Assembly: GCA_963732365.1 (NCBI GenBank)
Contig: CAVSZC010000007.1
Location: 310,001 to 374,000 of the forward strand
DNA: 64,000 nt
Origin: SR-FBR-E99 sp963732365
GTDB lineage: Bacteria; Bacteroidota; Bacteroidia; Bacteroidales; VadinHA17
Direction of reading: 5' to 3'
Part shown: piece by piece, positions 53,683 through 61,404 of the stretch
How positions within the stretch are numbered: position 1 is the stretch's first letter
Layout: each line of letters starts with the position of its first letter
The notes under the pieces: generated by a model
Database searches by the model: none
Told to the model about the DNA's origin: nothing
Seen by the model: only the letters and a program-made list of their open reading frames with translations
Program-made: the position numbers and the translations under genes

Positions 53683-54235
53683 TTATCATCCTCCTGGTAA
53701 CACCAGTAAGTATCATCACTTTTTTCTGAAGTATGTATCTTGCCCTTGAGAGGTTAGATTTGCTTGTGCCCTCAGAGATATTCATCATTGTCCCTATCTC
53801 CTTATGGGAATAACCTTCAATGGCGTAGAGGTTAAAGACCATTCTGTATTTCGGGGGGAGCTCCATGATCATATTGAGCAGGTCAACTGCTTCCAGTCCT
53901 GCAAAATCATCCGTGTCCGGATCAGCCTCCGGCTCAGCCACCCTGTCAATATCTTCAACCCTGGTCAGGTAATACCTGCTACGGTATTTCTCTAGTGCGG
54001 TGTTGACGATGATCCTTCTCATCCATCCTTCAAAAGAACCTTCATGGCTGTATCGTCCCAGATTTTCAAAAATCTTGATAAACCCCTCCTGTAGGACATC
54101 CCTTGCCTCCTCCGTGTTACCCGAGTACTGAAGGCACACGGCATAGAGTTTCGGTGCATACCTGCGGTAGAGCAGTTCCTGGTCACGTCTGCTGCCAGAC
54201 AGACAACCGTCGATTATATCCTTTACCTTATGCAA
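53675..54235 (-). CDS. ECF-type RNA polymerase sigma factor with TTG start
   Basis: A 186-residue sigma factor: region 2 has QELLYRRYAPKLYAVCLQYS and GSFEGWMRRIIVNTALEKYR, region 4 has MVFNLYAIEGYSHKEIGTMM and SEGTSKSNLSRARYILQ. The only start that keeps region 2 whole is the TTG at 54235; in-frame stops lie just upstream. An out-of-frame ATG (54245) opens a five-codon frame that ends after this TTG. The following gene overlaps by eight bases and is anti-sigma-like. Confidence 0.88.
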   Translation of the reverse strand: MHKVKDIIDGCLSGSRRDQELLYRRYAPKLYAVCLQYSGNTEEARDVLQEGFIKIFENLGRYSHEGSFEGWMRRIIVNTALEKYRSRYYLTRVEDIDRVAEPEADPDTDDFAGLEAVDLLNMIMELPPKYRMVFNLYAIEGYSHKEIGTMMNISEGTSKSNLSRARYILQKKVMILTGVTRRMINV

Positions 54236-54257
54236 ACCCGGTCATTAAGACGAGTTA

Positions 54258-54289
54258 TAAAGGTAAAGAATAATTTCTGACCCTGTCAA
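54258..54289 (-). promoter_or_regulatory. Promoter of the sigma/anti-sigma-like pair
   Basis: Minus-strand TTG at 54289-54287, a 21-base spacer, then TACCTTTA at 54265-54258, seven of eight consensus positions. Transcription should begin around 54250, just before the short out-of-frame ATG. Confidence 0.5.
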
Positions 54290-54347
54290 TTATAGTGATG
54301 ACAAAATGAAGTGAAAGGTTGCGTTAATCAGAAAATAAGATGTTCTG

Positions 54348-55742
54348 TCAGCCATGGATAGCTTCGCCGAGAGCAGCAGCGGCAGCCTCCATCACACCTT
54401 CGGACATCGTAGGGTGTGGATGGATACTTCGCACAATGTCATGAGCCGTTGCACCCAGCTTGCGGGCTATTACGATGGAAGAGATCATCTCCGTGACATT
54501 CATCCCGGTCATATGGCCTCCCACGAGCCTGTCGTCAGCGGCATTGAAGACCAGCTTGACAAAGCCCTCCCGGGCGCCGGCAGCAGAGGCTTTACCGGAA
54601 GCCATGAACATGAACTTGCCAGTCTTCGTCTCCATCCCTGCAGCTCTGGCTGCTTCCTCCGTCAGCCCGCATGAAGCCACCTCAGGTGTGGTATATGTGC
54701 AGGCCGGTATGTTGAAATAGTCAACAGGCTCTGGATTGAGCCCTGCAATCTTCTCAACGCACACAATGGCTTCAGCTGATGCCACATGAGCCAGTGCCGG
54801 TCCGGGGACGACATCGCCTATTGCATAGATGCCGTCGACTGAGGTGCGGTAAAACTCATCAACCGTTATCTTTCCACGGTCGGTGGCTACGCCCGACTCT
54901 TCAAGCCCGATCCCTTCGATATTGGGTGTGATACCTACCGCTGACATGACAATTTCAGCCGTGATCATTTCTTCGCCCTTCGGTGTCTTCACTGCGACAC
55001 GGCAGGGCGAGACTGAGGTGTCAACGCTCTCAACCGATGAGCCGGTCATTATCTTCATCTTCATCTTCCTGAAGGCCCGCTCAACGGTGCGTGACACCTC
55101 CTCATCTTCCAGCGGGAGTATCCTTGGCATGAACTCCACCAGTGTCACCTCAGTGCCCATGGTTCGGTAGAAGCTGGCAAATTCGCTGCCAATGGCACCG
55201 GAGCCCACCACCACCATCGATGACGGAAGTGACGGAAGACTCATTGCTTCGCGGTATCCGATAATCTTCCTGCCATCCTGCCTGAGAGAAGGGAGTTCCC
55301 TTGATCTTGCCCCGGTGGCAATGATCACATGCTTTGCACTGTATGACTGCAGTGTACCGTCTGGAGCTGTTACCTCAACCGTCCCGCCTCCCCTGATGCG
55401 GCCAAAGCCGGTGATGATCTGAATGTTGTTCTTTTTGAAAAGATATTGTATCCCTTTGCTCATCGCATCTGCCACCCCCCTGCTGCGTGCGATGACTGCA
55501 CCGAAGTCGGGTGAAGGGATCTCTCCGGTGATGATGCCATAGTCGGCAGCATGCCTGCAGTACTCAAGTACCTGGGCACTCTTGAGCAATGCTTTTGTGG
55601 GTATGCACCCCCAGTTAAGGCATATGCCACCCGGCTCTGCCTTCTCAACAACGCCTACACTCATGCCCAGCTGTGAAGCCCTGATGGCTGCCACGTATCC
55701 ACCGGGACCGCTACCTATGATAAGAATATCGTAATTATGCAT
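54348..55742 (-). CDS. lpdA: Dihydrolipoyl dehydrogenase
   Basis: The ATG at 55742 gives 464 residues, matching the family; the frame extends upstream only into the permease gene. Motifs: FAD-binding GSGPGGYVAAIRASQLG, redox disulfide GGICLNWGCIPTKAL, NAD-binding VVGSGAIGSEFASF, and the C-terminal active-site HPHPTMSEGVMEA. It reoxidises dihydrolipoamide in 2-oxoacid dehydrogenase or glycine cleavage complexes. It follows the zinc permease gene by 2 bases, an unexpected partner. Confidence 0.95.
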   Translation of the reverse strand: MHNYDILIIGSGPGGYVAAIRASQLGMSVGVVEKAEPGGICLNWGCIPTKALLKSAQVLEYCRHAADYGIITGEIPSPDFGAVIARSRGVADAMSKGIQYLFKKNNIQIITGFGRIRGGGTVEVTAPDGTLQSYSAKHVIIATGARSRELPSLRQDGRKIIGYREAMSLPSLPSSMVVVGSGAIGSEFASFYRTMGTEVTLVEFMPRILPLEDEEVSRTVERAFRKMKMKIMTGSSVESVDTSVSPCRVAVKTPKGEEMITAEIVMSAVGITPNIEGIGLEESGVATDRGKITVDEFYRTSVDGIYAIGDVVPGPALAHVASAEAIVCVEKIAGLNPEPVDYFNIPACTYTTPEVASCGLTEEAARAAGMETKTGKFMFMASGKASAAGAREGFVKLVFNAADDRLVGGHMTGMNVTEMISSIVIARKLGATAHDIVRSIHPHPTMSEGVMEAAAAALGEAIHG

Positions 55743-55744
55743 AC

Positions 55745-56578
55745 TTATGCTTTTTTGTTTATACCGGTTTTGTTTTTTGCCATTATGCCCCTTATACCTC
55801 TGGCTATGACCCAGAATATGACCAGTACCGTTACTATTACGGCACCGGTAGGCAGGTTTGTGAACCATGAAACGGCAAAACCCGCACTTATCCCGATGAA
55901 GCTGACAATCGCTGAAAGAACAATAATGCGGAGGTATTTCCTTGTGAAGAGCATGATGATATTAGCAGGTATTGTAAGCAGTGAAATGATCAGGATAACA
56001 CCTGCCATCCTTATATTCAGCACTATTGCCAGTCCGGTCAGAGCAACCGAAAAATATTTGAACAGGTCAACATGACGGGTGAATGTCCGGGCATAGTTCT
56101 CATCAAAAGAGATGTACAGCAGGGTCCTGTAAAAGACTGCCGTATATATTATCAGCACCAGTGAGACGATGCCCAGGGCGATAAGGTCACCCCTGGTTAC
56201 AGTGAGGATACTGCCAAAGAGGTAACTCATCAGGTTTGGTGCATAACCGGGTGTCATGTAAATAAATATGATGCCAATTGCCATTCCCAGAGCCCAAAGA
56301 ATGCCTATTGCGCTATCCTCGCGCATCTTACCCCTGGAAGTCATGTATTCCATCCCCACTGCTGATCCCAGTCCGAATACAGCGGCTCCGATGACCGGGT
56401 TAATTGCAAGGTAATGTCCGAGTCCCAGCCCTCCGAAGGAGGCATGTGTTATTCCTCCGCTGAGGAAGACCAGCCTGCGCGAGACAATATATGTTCCGGC
56501 AATGCCGGCCGTAATGCTGGCGAAGAGTGCTCCGGCAAGTGACTTGGCCACAAATGAATAGGCGAAGATACTGTCCAT
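55745..56578 (-). CDS. znuB: Zinc/manganese ABC transporter permease
   Basis: A 277-residue protein from the ATG at 56578, which shares one base with the ATPase stop (TGATG). It has eight or nine helices and the ABC-3 family pattern: SGGITHASFGGLGLGHYLAI, IGILWALGMAIGIIFIYMTP and ILIISLLTIPANIIMLFTRK. It forms the channel for divalent metal import with the ATPase and substrate-binding lipoprotein encoded upstream. Confidence 0.92.
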   Translation of the reverse strand: MDSIFAYSFVAKSLAGALFASITAGIAGTYIVSRRLVFLSGGITHASFGGLGLGHYLAINPVIGAAVFGLGSAVGMEYMTSRGKMREDSAIGILWALGMAIGIIFIYMTPGYAPNLMSYLFGSILTVTRGDLIALGIVSLVLIIYTAVFYRTLLYISFDENYARTFTRHVDLFKYFSVALTGLAIVLNIRMAGVILIISLLTIPANIIMLFTRKYLRIIVLSAIVSFIGISAGFAVSWFTNLPTGAVIVTVLVIFWVIARGIRGIMAKNKTGINKKA

Positions 56579-57324
56579 CACTCGTGTTTATGAAGTACAA
56601 CATGCGGCACATCGCCGTGTGTCACAAGCTGTATCGGGCATCCGTACAGCCTGAGATCGTCATCGGTGATCTTGCTGTGGGGGTGGTAGAAGAGCCCTCC
56701 GTTGACACAGGCAAATGACTTCACCCAGGCAGAGATAGTGCCCACATCGTGTGAGACCATCATTATTGCCATCCGGTTATTCAGCACCCTCAGTTTATCA
56801 TAGAAGTCGGCTTCAAAGGATGAGTCGACAAAGGTGGCAGGTTCATCGAGCAGCAGGAGGCGGGGTGAACCGGTAATGGCCCTTGCAAGGTACACCCGCT
56901 GAAGCTGTCCCCCCGACAACTCATTGAGGGCCTGTCGTGCCAGTGGTGCGAGTCCCAGTTCACTCATCACCTCCGCGGCGCGAATCTTTTCCTTGCGTCC
57001 CATGCGCCCTGCGGCTCCCTTGTTCAGCATCAGCCCGGATAGTACCACATCCTCCACAGTAACCGGGAATAGAGTATCTCCCTGTGCCACCTGCGGCAGA
57101 TATCCTATCTGGTTCAGCGTGAGGTTTCCCGGAGTATAGTCGATTCGACCCGTAAGAGGTTTGAGCAGGCCAAGAACAACCCTGAGAAGTGTCGTCTTGC
57201 CACCGCCGTTCGGACCAATGATACCAATAAAATCATTCTCCTCCACGGTCATGGAGACGTCCCTGAGCACCACCCTGCCTTCATAACCTGCTGTGAGAGA
57301 TTCTATGGTGAAAAGTGTTGGCAT
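56578..57324 (-). CDS. znuC: Zinc/manganese ABC transporter ATP-binding protein
   Basis: A 248-residue ATPase: Walker A GPNGGGKTTLLRV, signature LSGGQLQRVYLAR, Walker B LLLLDEPATF and the H-loop MMVSHDVG. The order matches ABC-3 metal importers. Its start lies 108 bases after the substrate-binding gene; the gap is made of repeats. Confidence 0.92.
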   Translation of the reverse strand: MPTLFTIESLTAGYEGRVVLRDVSMTVEENDFIGIIGPNGGGKTTLLRVVLGLLKPLTGRIDYTPGNLTLNQIGYLPQVAQGDTLFPVTVEDVVLSGLMLNKGAAGRMGRKEKIRAAEVMSELGLAPLARQALNELSGGQLQRVYLARAITGSPRLLLLDEPATFVDSSFEADFYDKLRVLNNRMAIMMVSHDVGTISAWVKSFACVNGGLFYHPHSKITDDDLRLYGCPIQLVTHGDVPHVVLHKHE

Positions 57325-57333
57325 GTTTCTGTT

Positions 57334-57477
57334 GTCTGAAGGTCAAAAAGTCAAAAGTCTATAAAGTCTATAAAGTCTTAAAGGTCTTGCGGCCTTGCAG
57401 TCGTGCAGTCCGAATTGCCTGCTGCCTATTGCCTATTGCCTGCTCCTTGCTCCCTGCTCCTTGCTCCCTACCCTTGC
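57334..57477. repeat. Repeat array whose period shifts from 9 to 8 to 7
   Basis: From left to right the unit is 9 bases (agtctataa, agtctataa, agtcttaaa), then 8 (ggtcttgc, ggccttgc, agtcgtgc), then 7 (ttgcctg, ctgccta, ttgccta, ttgcctg, ctccttg, ctccctg, ctccttg, ctcccta). The 7-base part runs past 57433 into the last codons of the zinc-binding protein gene. Confidence 0.8.
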
Positions 57478-58353
57478 CCTAAGCGCCTCCGCCACCTCAA
57501 TAACAGCCGCAGGCCAGTCTCTGTTCATGGGGTCTATTACAATGAGCTCTGCCCCGGTCTCCTCAGCCAGTGACTTAGCACTCCTGATGTCATACTCTGC
57601 CTGTATGAAGATAATCCTGATATCCAACTCTCTGGCGGTGTCAATGAGCTCCTTCATACGGGCGGGAGACGGGCTCTTGCCCTCATCCTCGAAGGTCACC
57701 TGCTGAAGACCGTAGTCATTGGCCATGTAACCCAGCGCAGGATGATAGATCATAAATGCTTTTGAGGGAGTCTCGGACAGGGCTGCCTTCAGAAGGGAGT
57801 CAATGCTGCTGATCTTTTGAACAAGGATATTATAGCCGGCATTGTACTTCTCAGCCGATCCGGGATTAAGCTCTGTGAGGAAATCCCTGACATCTTCTGC
57901 CATCACATATGCTGAAACAGGTGACATCCAGTAATGCGGGTCGGCACCCTCATGAGTGTGCCCCTCATGATCATGGTGATCATCATGACTGAGTCCTTCT
58001 TCTGTTCCTATCAGGTCAATACCGGTTGAAAGATCAAGTATTTTCATTTCGGGATTGATCTCACTGAAGCGCCCCATCCATGCCTTTTCAAACCCAAGCT
58101 GCCCGTTCAGGACAAATGCTTCTGACCGTGCCAGTGATGTTATCTGTGCCGGCAGAGGCTCCCATATATGATGATCTGCACCCGGAGGCAGCATGACGTT
58201 GACGGTAAAATCCTCCCCGGCTATTCCTTCAACAAACCAGGCAAACGGAGGGAGGGTGACGGTGATAATCCGCTCACCCTTCTTTGCTGAAGGAGAGCCA
58301 CATGACAGTACCAGCAGAGCGATAGCCGGAATCCATAAACCTGATCTCTTCAT
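57433..58353 (-). CDS. znuA: Zinc ABC transporter substrate-binding lipoprotein
   Basis: A 306-residue cluster A-I protein with a lipobox leader (MKRSGLWIPAIALLVLSC). Metal ligands: His in GADHHIWEPLPAQ, a His-rich loop (HDDHHDHEGHTHEGADPHYW), His in MIYHPALGYM and Asp in LIVIDPMNRDW. The His-rich loop favours zinc. The last dozen residues (SKEQGARSRQ) are encoded by the repeat array and may be a recent replacement of the C-terminus. Its promoter has both boxes. Confidence 0.93.
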   Translation of the reverse strand: MKRSGLWIPAIALLVLSCGSPSAKKGERIITVTLPPFAWFVEGIAGEDFTVNVMLPPGADHHIWEPLPAQITSLARSEAFVLNGQLGFEKAWMGRFSEINPEMKILDLSTGIDLIGTEEGLSHDDHHDHEGHTHEGADPHYWMSPVSAYVMAEDVRDFLTELNPGSAEKYNAGYNILVQKISSIDSLLKAALSETPSKAFMIYHPALGYMANDYGLQQVTFEDEGKSPSPARMKELIDTARELDIRIIFIQAEYDIRSAKSLAEETGAELIVIDPMNRDWPAAVIEVAEALRARVGSKEQGARSRQ

Positions 58354-58372
58354 AATTGTAAATATAGCTCTG

Positions 58373-58402
58373 CAAAATTAATATTATGGCAGTAGCGGGC
58401 AA
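58373..58402 (-). promoter_or_regulatory. Promoter of the zinc uptake-lpdA operon
   Basis: Minus-strand TTG at 58402-58400, a 19-base spacer, then TAATTTTG at 58380-58373; both match the Bacteroidetes promoter. A Zur site was not recognised. Confidence 0.65.
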
Positions 58403-58442
58403 CTTCTGTAATCAATAAATCAATTACCCGTATAAAAAGTAA

Positions 58443-58463
58443 CGACGCCCGAACCGGGCGTCG
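58443..58463. repeat. Palindromic hairpin, cgacgcccg stem
   Basis: cgacgcccg (58443-58451), loop aac, cgggcgtcg (58455-58463), perfect 9-base stem. It sits between the zinc operon promoter and the stop of the exported coiled-coil protein, with no T-run. It resembles dispersed REP-like palindromes. Confidence 0.65.
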
Positions 58464-58497
58464 CTACAATTGAACCAACAAAGCAGATACCGAAAAA

Positions 58498-59151
58498 TCA
58501 GTTCGATGTCATAGAGATACGGAAGTTACCTGTGGCGGCCTTAGCCCTGATCCTGAATACCCACTTTCCGTTCTTCCAGTTACTCCCTTCATCTTCTTCA
58601 AAGCTCTTGCGCCAGTTAAGACTGCCATTGGCGTCAATTACTACTTCAGAGAGCTGCTTTCCGTCAGGCATTACTATTGCCACGCTGATCGATCCTTCAG
58701 CACAGTTGCCTGACACAGAAAGGCTTACATTGCCATCTTCTCCTCCTGCGTCCATCGTGAACTCATTGGTGAATGATGCTTCCATCACCTGGCGCGAGTA
58801 GTTCCATGATGAACCCGGCTTAGAGGAACTGTAAGTATCATAGAAATAAAATTCTTCAAGATGGGGTGCAGGCATCTTCCAGTTAACATCTTCAGGTATT
58901 ACTATAACAGACTTTCTTGACATATCCTCAGCTCTCCTGCGGATCTCCTCAATCTCCCTTATCTGTCTCTCATACTCCCTCGCAGCGTCGATCTGCATAT
59001 CTTTCTCAGCCTCCATCTGTTTCTTCTTCAACTCCTCCATCTCTTTCGAATTAACCTTTTGGGCAGATGTAGTTTCCTGTCCACTGGCAATGCCTGCTGA
59101 GAGCATCATTACTGCCAGTATTAATGCGAATAATTGTACCGTTCTTTTCAT
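58498..59151 (-). CDS. Exported protein with coiled coil and beta domain, unknown
   Basis: The ATG at 59151 gives 217 residues with a standard signal peptide (MKRTVQLFALILAVMMLSAG); an ATG at 59175 is possible. Residues about 22-70 are a charged coiled coil (SKEMEELKKKQMEAEKDM, YERQIREIEEIRRRAEDM). The rest is beta-rich with VSLSVSGNCAEGSISVAIVM and a closing NWKNGKWVFRIRAKAATGNF. I recognise no family. It is divergent from the sensor kinase gene, with about 135 bases between, so it may be its target. Confidence 0.7.
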   Translation of the reverse strand: MKRTVQLFALILAVMMLSAGIASGQETTSAQKVNSKEMEELKKKQMEAEKDMQIDAAREYERQIREIEEIRRRAEDMSRKSVIVIPEDVNWKMPAPHLEEFYFYDTYSSSKPGSSWNYSRQVMEASFTNEFTMDAGGEDGNVSLSVSGNCAEGSISVAIVMPDGKQLSEVVIDANGSLNWRKSFEEDEGSNWKNGKWVFRIRAKAATGNFRISMTSN

Positions 59152-59262
59152 GACTGCCACTTTTATAAGTTTCATAATGTAAAATTACAACCGCTTTTCT
59201 TTACCCCGCGTTAATGAGAGGTTAATGGTAAGTTAATCCCCTTTTTGTTCCGAATCATTGCT

Positions 59263-59270
59263 TAATTTTG
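59263..59270 (+). promoter_or_regulatory. -7 box of the two-component system genes
   Basis: TAATTTTG, full consensus match, 17 bases before the start at 59287. A TTTG at 59244-59247 is closer than ideal. Confidence 0.5.
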
Positions 59271-59286
59271 ACATAAAGTAAAACAG

Positions 59287-60636
59287 ATGAAGCGTCATTT
59301 TCTCATAACTGTTTTGATTGCGGCACTGATGTTCTTCCTCGCATTTCAGATATATATGATACACAGTATATGGAAGCAGAAGGAGGAGATCCTGTTTATG
59401 CGGTACAAAACGCTCTCGCGCGAAGCCCTTACAATCCTGCTGACAAAAAAGAAGGCTAACGGGTTCGAGAAAGCCATGGATGTGACCGATAAATTCACGG
59501 AACTGGTAATCGGTGAACAGATACCCCTGCTTCGAACTGAGGCTGACACCGTGACCATCCGGAAAGAGGTTCTCAGCCAGGTTTATAAAATTATTGAGAA
59601 GAATGAACAACTCTCAGGATTCATCAGGGGTTATATAGAAAAGTACGGGTATGACAGCAAGTTTGAGACATTCACTTATATCAATCCTTTGACACTGATC
59701 ACCGGTGACGGAGATTTCGTGATCTTTGATACTATCCCTCCTCCTCCCACGAAGACAATGATTGTTGTCAACAGTTTCAAGGAAGAGCACAATAACTTTG
59801 TAATAGGCTATACGCTGCTGATTGACCTGACGCGAAAGAATGAGATGGTCTTCAGGGAAGCCTCCTTCTCCTTCGCACTTATAACCGCAAGCATATTGAT
59901 AGTACTTATCGTATTCTGGGTTACCTGGAAAAACCTGGCTGAAGAGAGGCGGCTGTCTGAATTGAAAACCGATTTCATAAACAACATGACCCATGAGCTT
60001 AAGACGCCTCTCTCAACAATAACCGTTGCGAGCCGGACGCTTGAGAAAAATCAGGTACTTACAGATCCCGGGAAGGTTCTTGAAACGGCAAAACTGATCG
60101 GAAAGCAGAGTGTCCACCTGAACCAGCTCATCAATACCATACTTGAAGTAAGCCTGCTTGAGAGAACTGAGTTCGAGCTCGATAAGCATAAAGTCAATCC
60201 TGACGAGCTTATACACCAGATCATTGCGGCATTCCTGACATCCTGTGACGGATGCGCCGTCATCGAAGAGGAGTATAATACTGCGGACATGACAATCGAG
60301 CTGGATATTCTCTATTTTACAACCATGATCAATAATCTTCTGGCCAATGCCGTAAAATACTGTGAAACAGATCCCTTAATTAAAGTTTCTGCGGTGTCAG
60401 AAGGAGGAAACCTTGTAGTTTCTGTTTCAGACAACGGCATTGGTATATCGCGCGAACACCTTGATCATATTTTCGAAAAGTTCTACCGCATAACTCACGG
60501 CAACATACACAAGACGAAGGGTCTCGGGCTGGGGCTCTATTATGTCAGGAGAATAGCAACAGCTCACGGAGGGGATGTTTCAGTCACAAGCAAGCCGGGA
60601 CGCGGAACAACATTCAGGATCAGTATACCGCAATAA
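59287..60636 (+). CDS. rprX: Sensor histidine kinase, RprX-like
   Basis: A 449-residue membrane kinase. A helix at residues about 5-25, a periplasmic domain of about 170 residues, a second helix (FALITASILIVLIVFWVTW) near 200, then HisKA (DFINNMTHELKTPLSTITVA, His in MTHELKTPL), N box NLLANAVKYCE and G boxes DNGIGISREHLDHIFEKFYR and GLGLGLYYV. The layout matches RprX of Bacteroides; the stimulus is unknown. The response regulator gene follows after 11 bases. Confidence 0.9.
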   Translation: MKRHFLITVLIAALMFFLAFQIYMIHSIWKQKEEILFMRYKTLSREALTILLTKKKANGFEKAMDVTDKFTELVIGEQIPLLRTEADTVTIRKEVLSQVYKIIEKNEQLSGFIRGYIEKYGYDSKFETFTYINPLTLITGDGDFVIFDTIPPPPTKTMIVVNSFKEEHNNFVIGYTLLIDLTRKNEMVFREASFSFALITASILIVLIVFWVTWKNLAEERRLSELKTDFINNMTHELKTPLSTITVASRTLEKNQVLTDPGKVLETAKLIGKQSVHLNQLINTILEVSLLERTEFELDKHKVNPDELIHQIIAAFLTSCDGCAVIEEEYNTADMTIELDILYFTTMINNLLANAVKYCETDPLIKVSAVSEGGNLVVSVSDNGIGISREHLDHIFEKFYRITHGNIHKTKGLGLGLYYVRRIATAHGGDVSVTSKPGRGTTFRISIPQ

Positions 60637-60647
60637 ACTCTGAAGAC

Positions 60648-61319
60648 ATGAAAATACTAATTGCAGAAGATGACATCGATTTTGGCAATATCCTTTCACA
60701 GTATGTTACACTGAGTGGTTTCGAGGTTGTTCTCGGCCGTAACGGGAGGGAGGCGTGGGATCTGTTCCGGTCAGAAAAACCTGACATATGTGTTCTTGAT
60801 GTCATGATGCCAGAGATGGACGGCTTCACACTGGCTGAAAAGATGAGGACGACAGAGCCGGGCATACCTTTTATCTTTCTGACAGCCAAAAGCATGCGTG
60901 AAGACATCGTTAGAGGATTAAAGCTGGGAGCTGACGACTATATTACCAAGCCCTTTGACCCTGAGATGCTTATATTGCGTATAAATAATATACTCCGCCG
61001 GGTCTATTCCACTGTCGACGACGAATACATGATCTCAAGGAGCACTCTTCGTTACAATGCTCTCGAGCTGATCACTCCGGAAGGAAAGGAGAAGCTCACT
61101 CTCAGGGAGGCGCAGCTTCTCAGGCATCTCATCATCAACCGTAACAAGACCCTCACCCGCGAGCAGATACTGACAGAGATATGGGGTGAAGACGACTATT
61201 TCCTGGGACGCAGCATGGATGTCTTCATCAGCAGGCTCAGGAAGTACCTTTCGGCAGACCAGGGTCTCGCATTGCGCACGCTGCGAGGGCTGGGATTCGT
61301 CCTGGAAGAAATCAAATAG
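60648..61319 (+). CDS. rprY: OmpR-type response regulator, RprY-like
   Basis: A 223-residue regulator. The REC domain has the acidic pair in AEDDIDFG, phosphoacceptor Asp in CVLDVMMPEMDGF, Thr in FLTAKSM and Lys in ITKPFDPEML. The winged-helix domain has KLTLREAQLLRHLIINRNKT and SMDVFISRLRKYL. It is paired with the kinase just upstream. The symbol follows similarity of architecture to Bacteroides RprY, which is inference. Confidence 0.9.
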   Translation: MKILIAEDDIDFGNILSQYVTLSGFEVVLGRNGREAWDLFRSEKPDICVLDVMMPEMDGFTLAEKMRTTEPGIPFIFLTAKSMREDIVRGLKLGADDYITKPFDPEMLILRINNILRRVYSTVDDEYMISRSTLRYNALELITPEGKEKLTLREAQLLRHLIINRNKTLTREQILTEIWGEDDYFLGRSMDVFISRLRKYLSADQGLALRTLRGLGFVLEEIK

Positions 61320-61348
61320 ATCATTTAAAGAAACGGGTCAATATACAA

Positions 61349-61377
61349 GCAGAGACGCATCTGAGATGCGTCTCTGC
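61349..61377. repeat. Palindromic hairpin, gcagagacgcat stem
   Basis: gcagagacgcat (61349-61360), loop ctgag, atgcgtctctgc (61366-61377), perfect 12-base stem between two convergent genes. No T-run follows, so it is a REP-like palindrome more than a standard terminator, although it could stop transcription from either side. Confidence 0.7.
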
Positions 61378-61404
61378 ACTGTTATTGATGAACTGTTTCC
61401 GGAA

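Noticed and set aside
55743..55868. Upstream extension of lpdA
   Set aside because: It overlaps the permease gene and carries no homology; the ATG at 55742 starts exactly at the FAD-binding domain.
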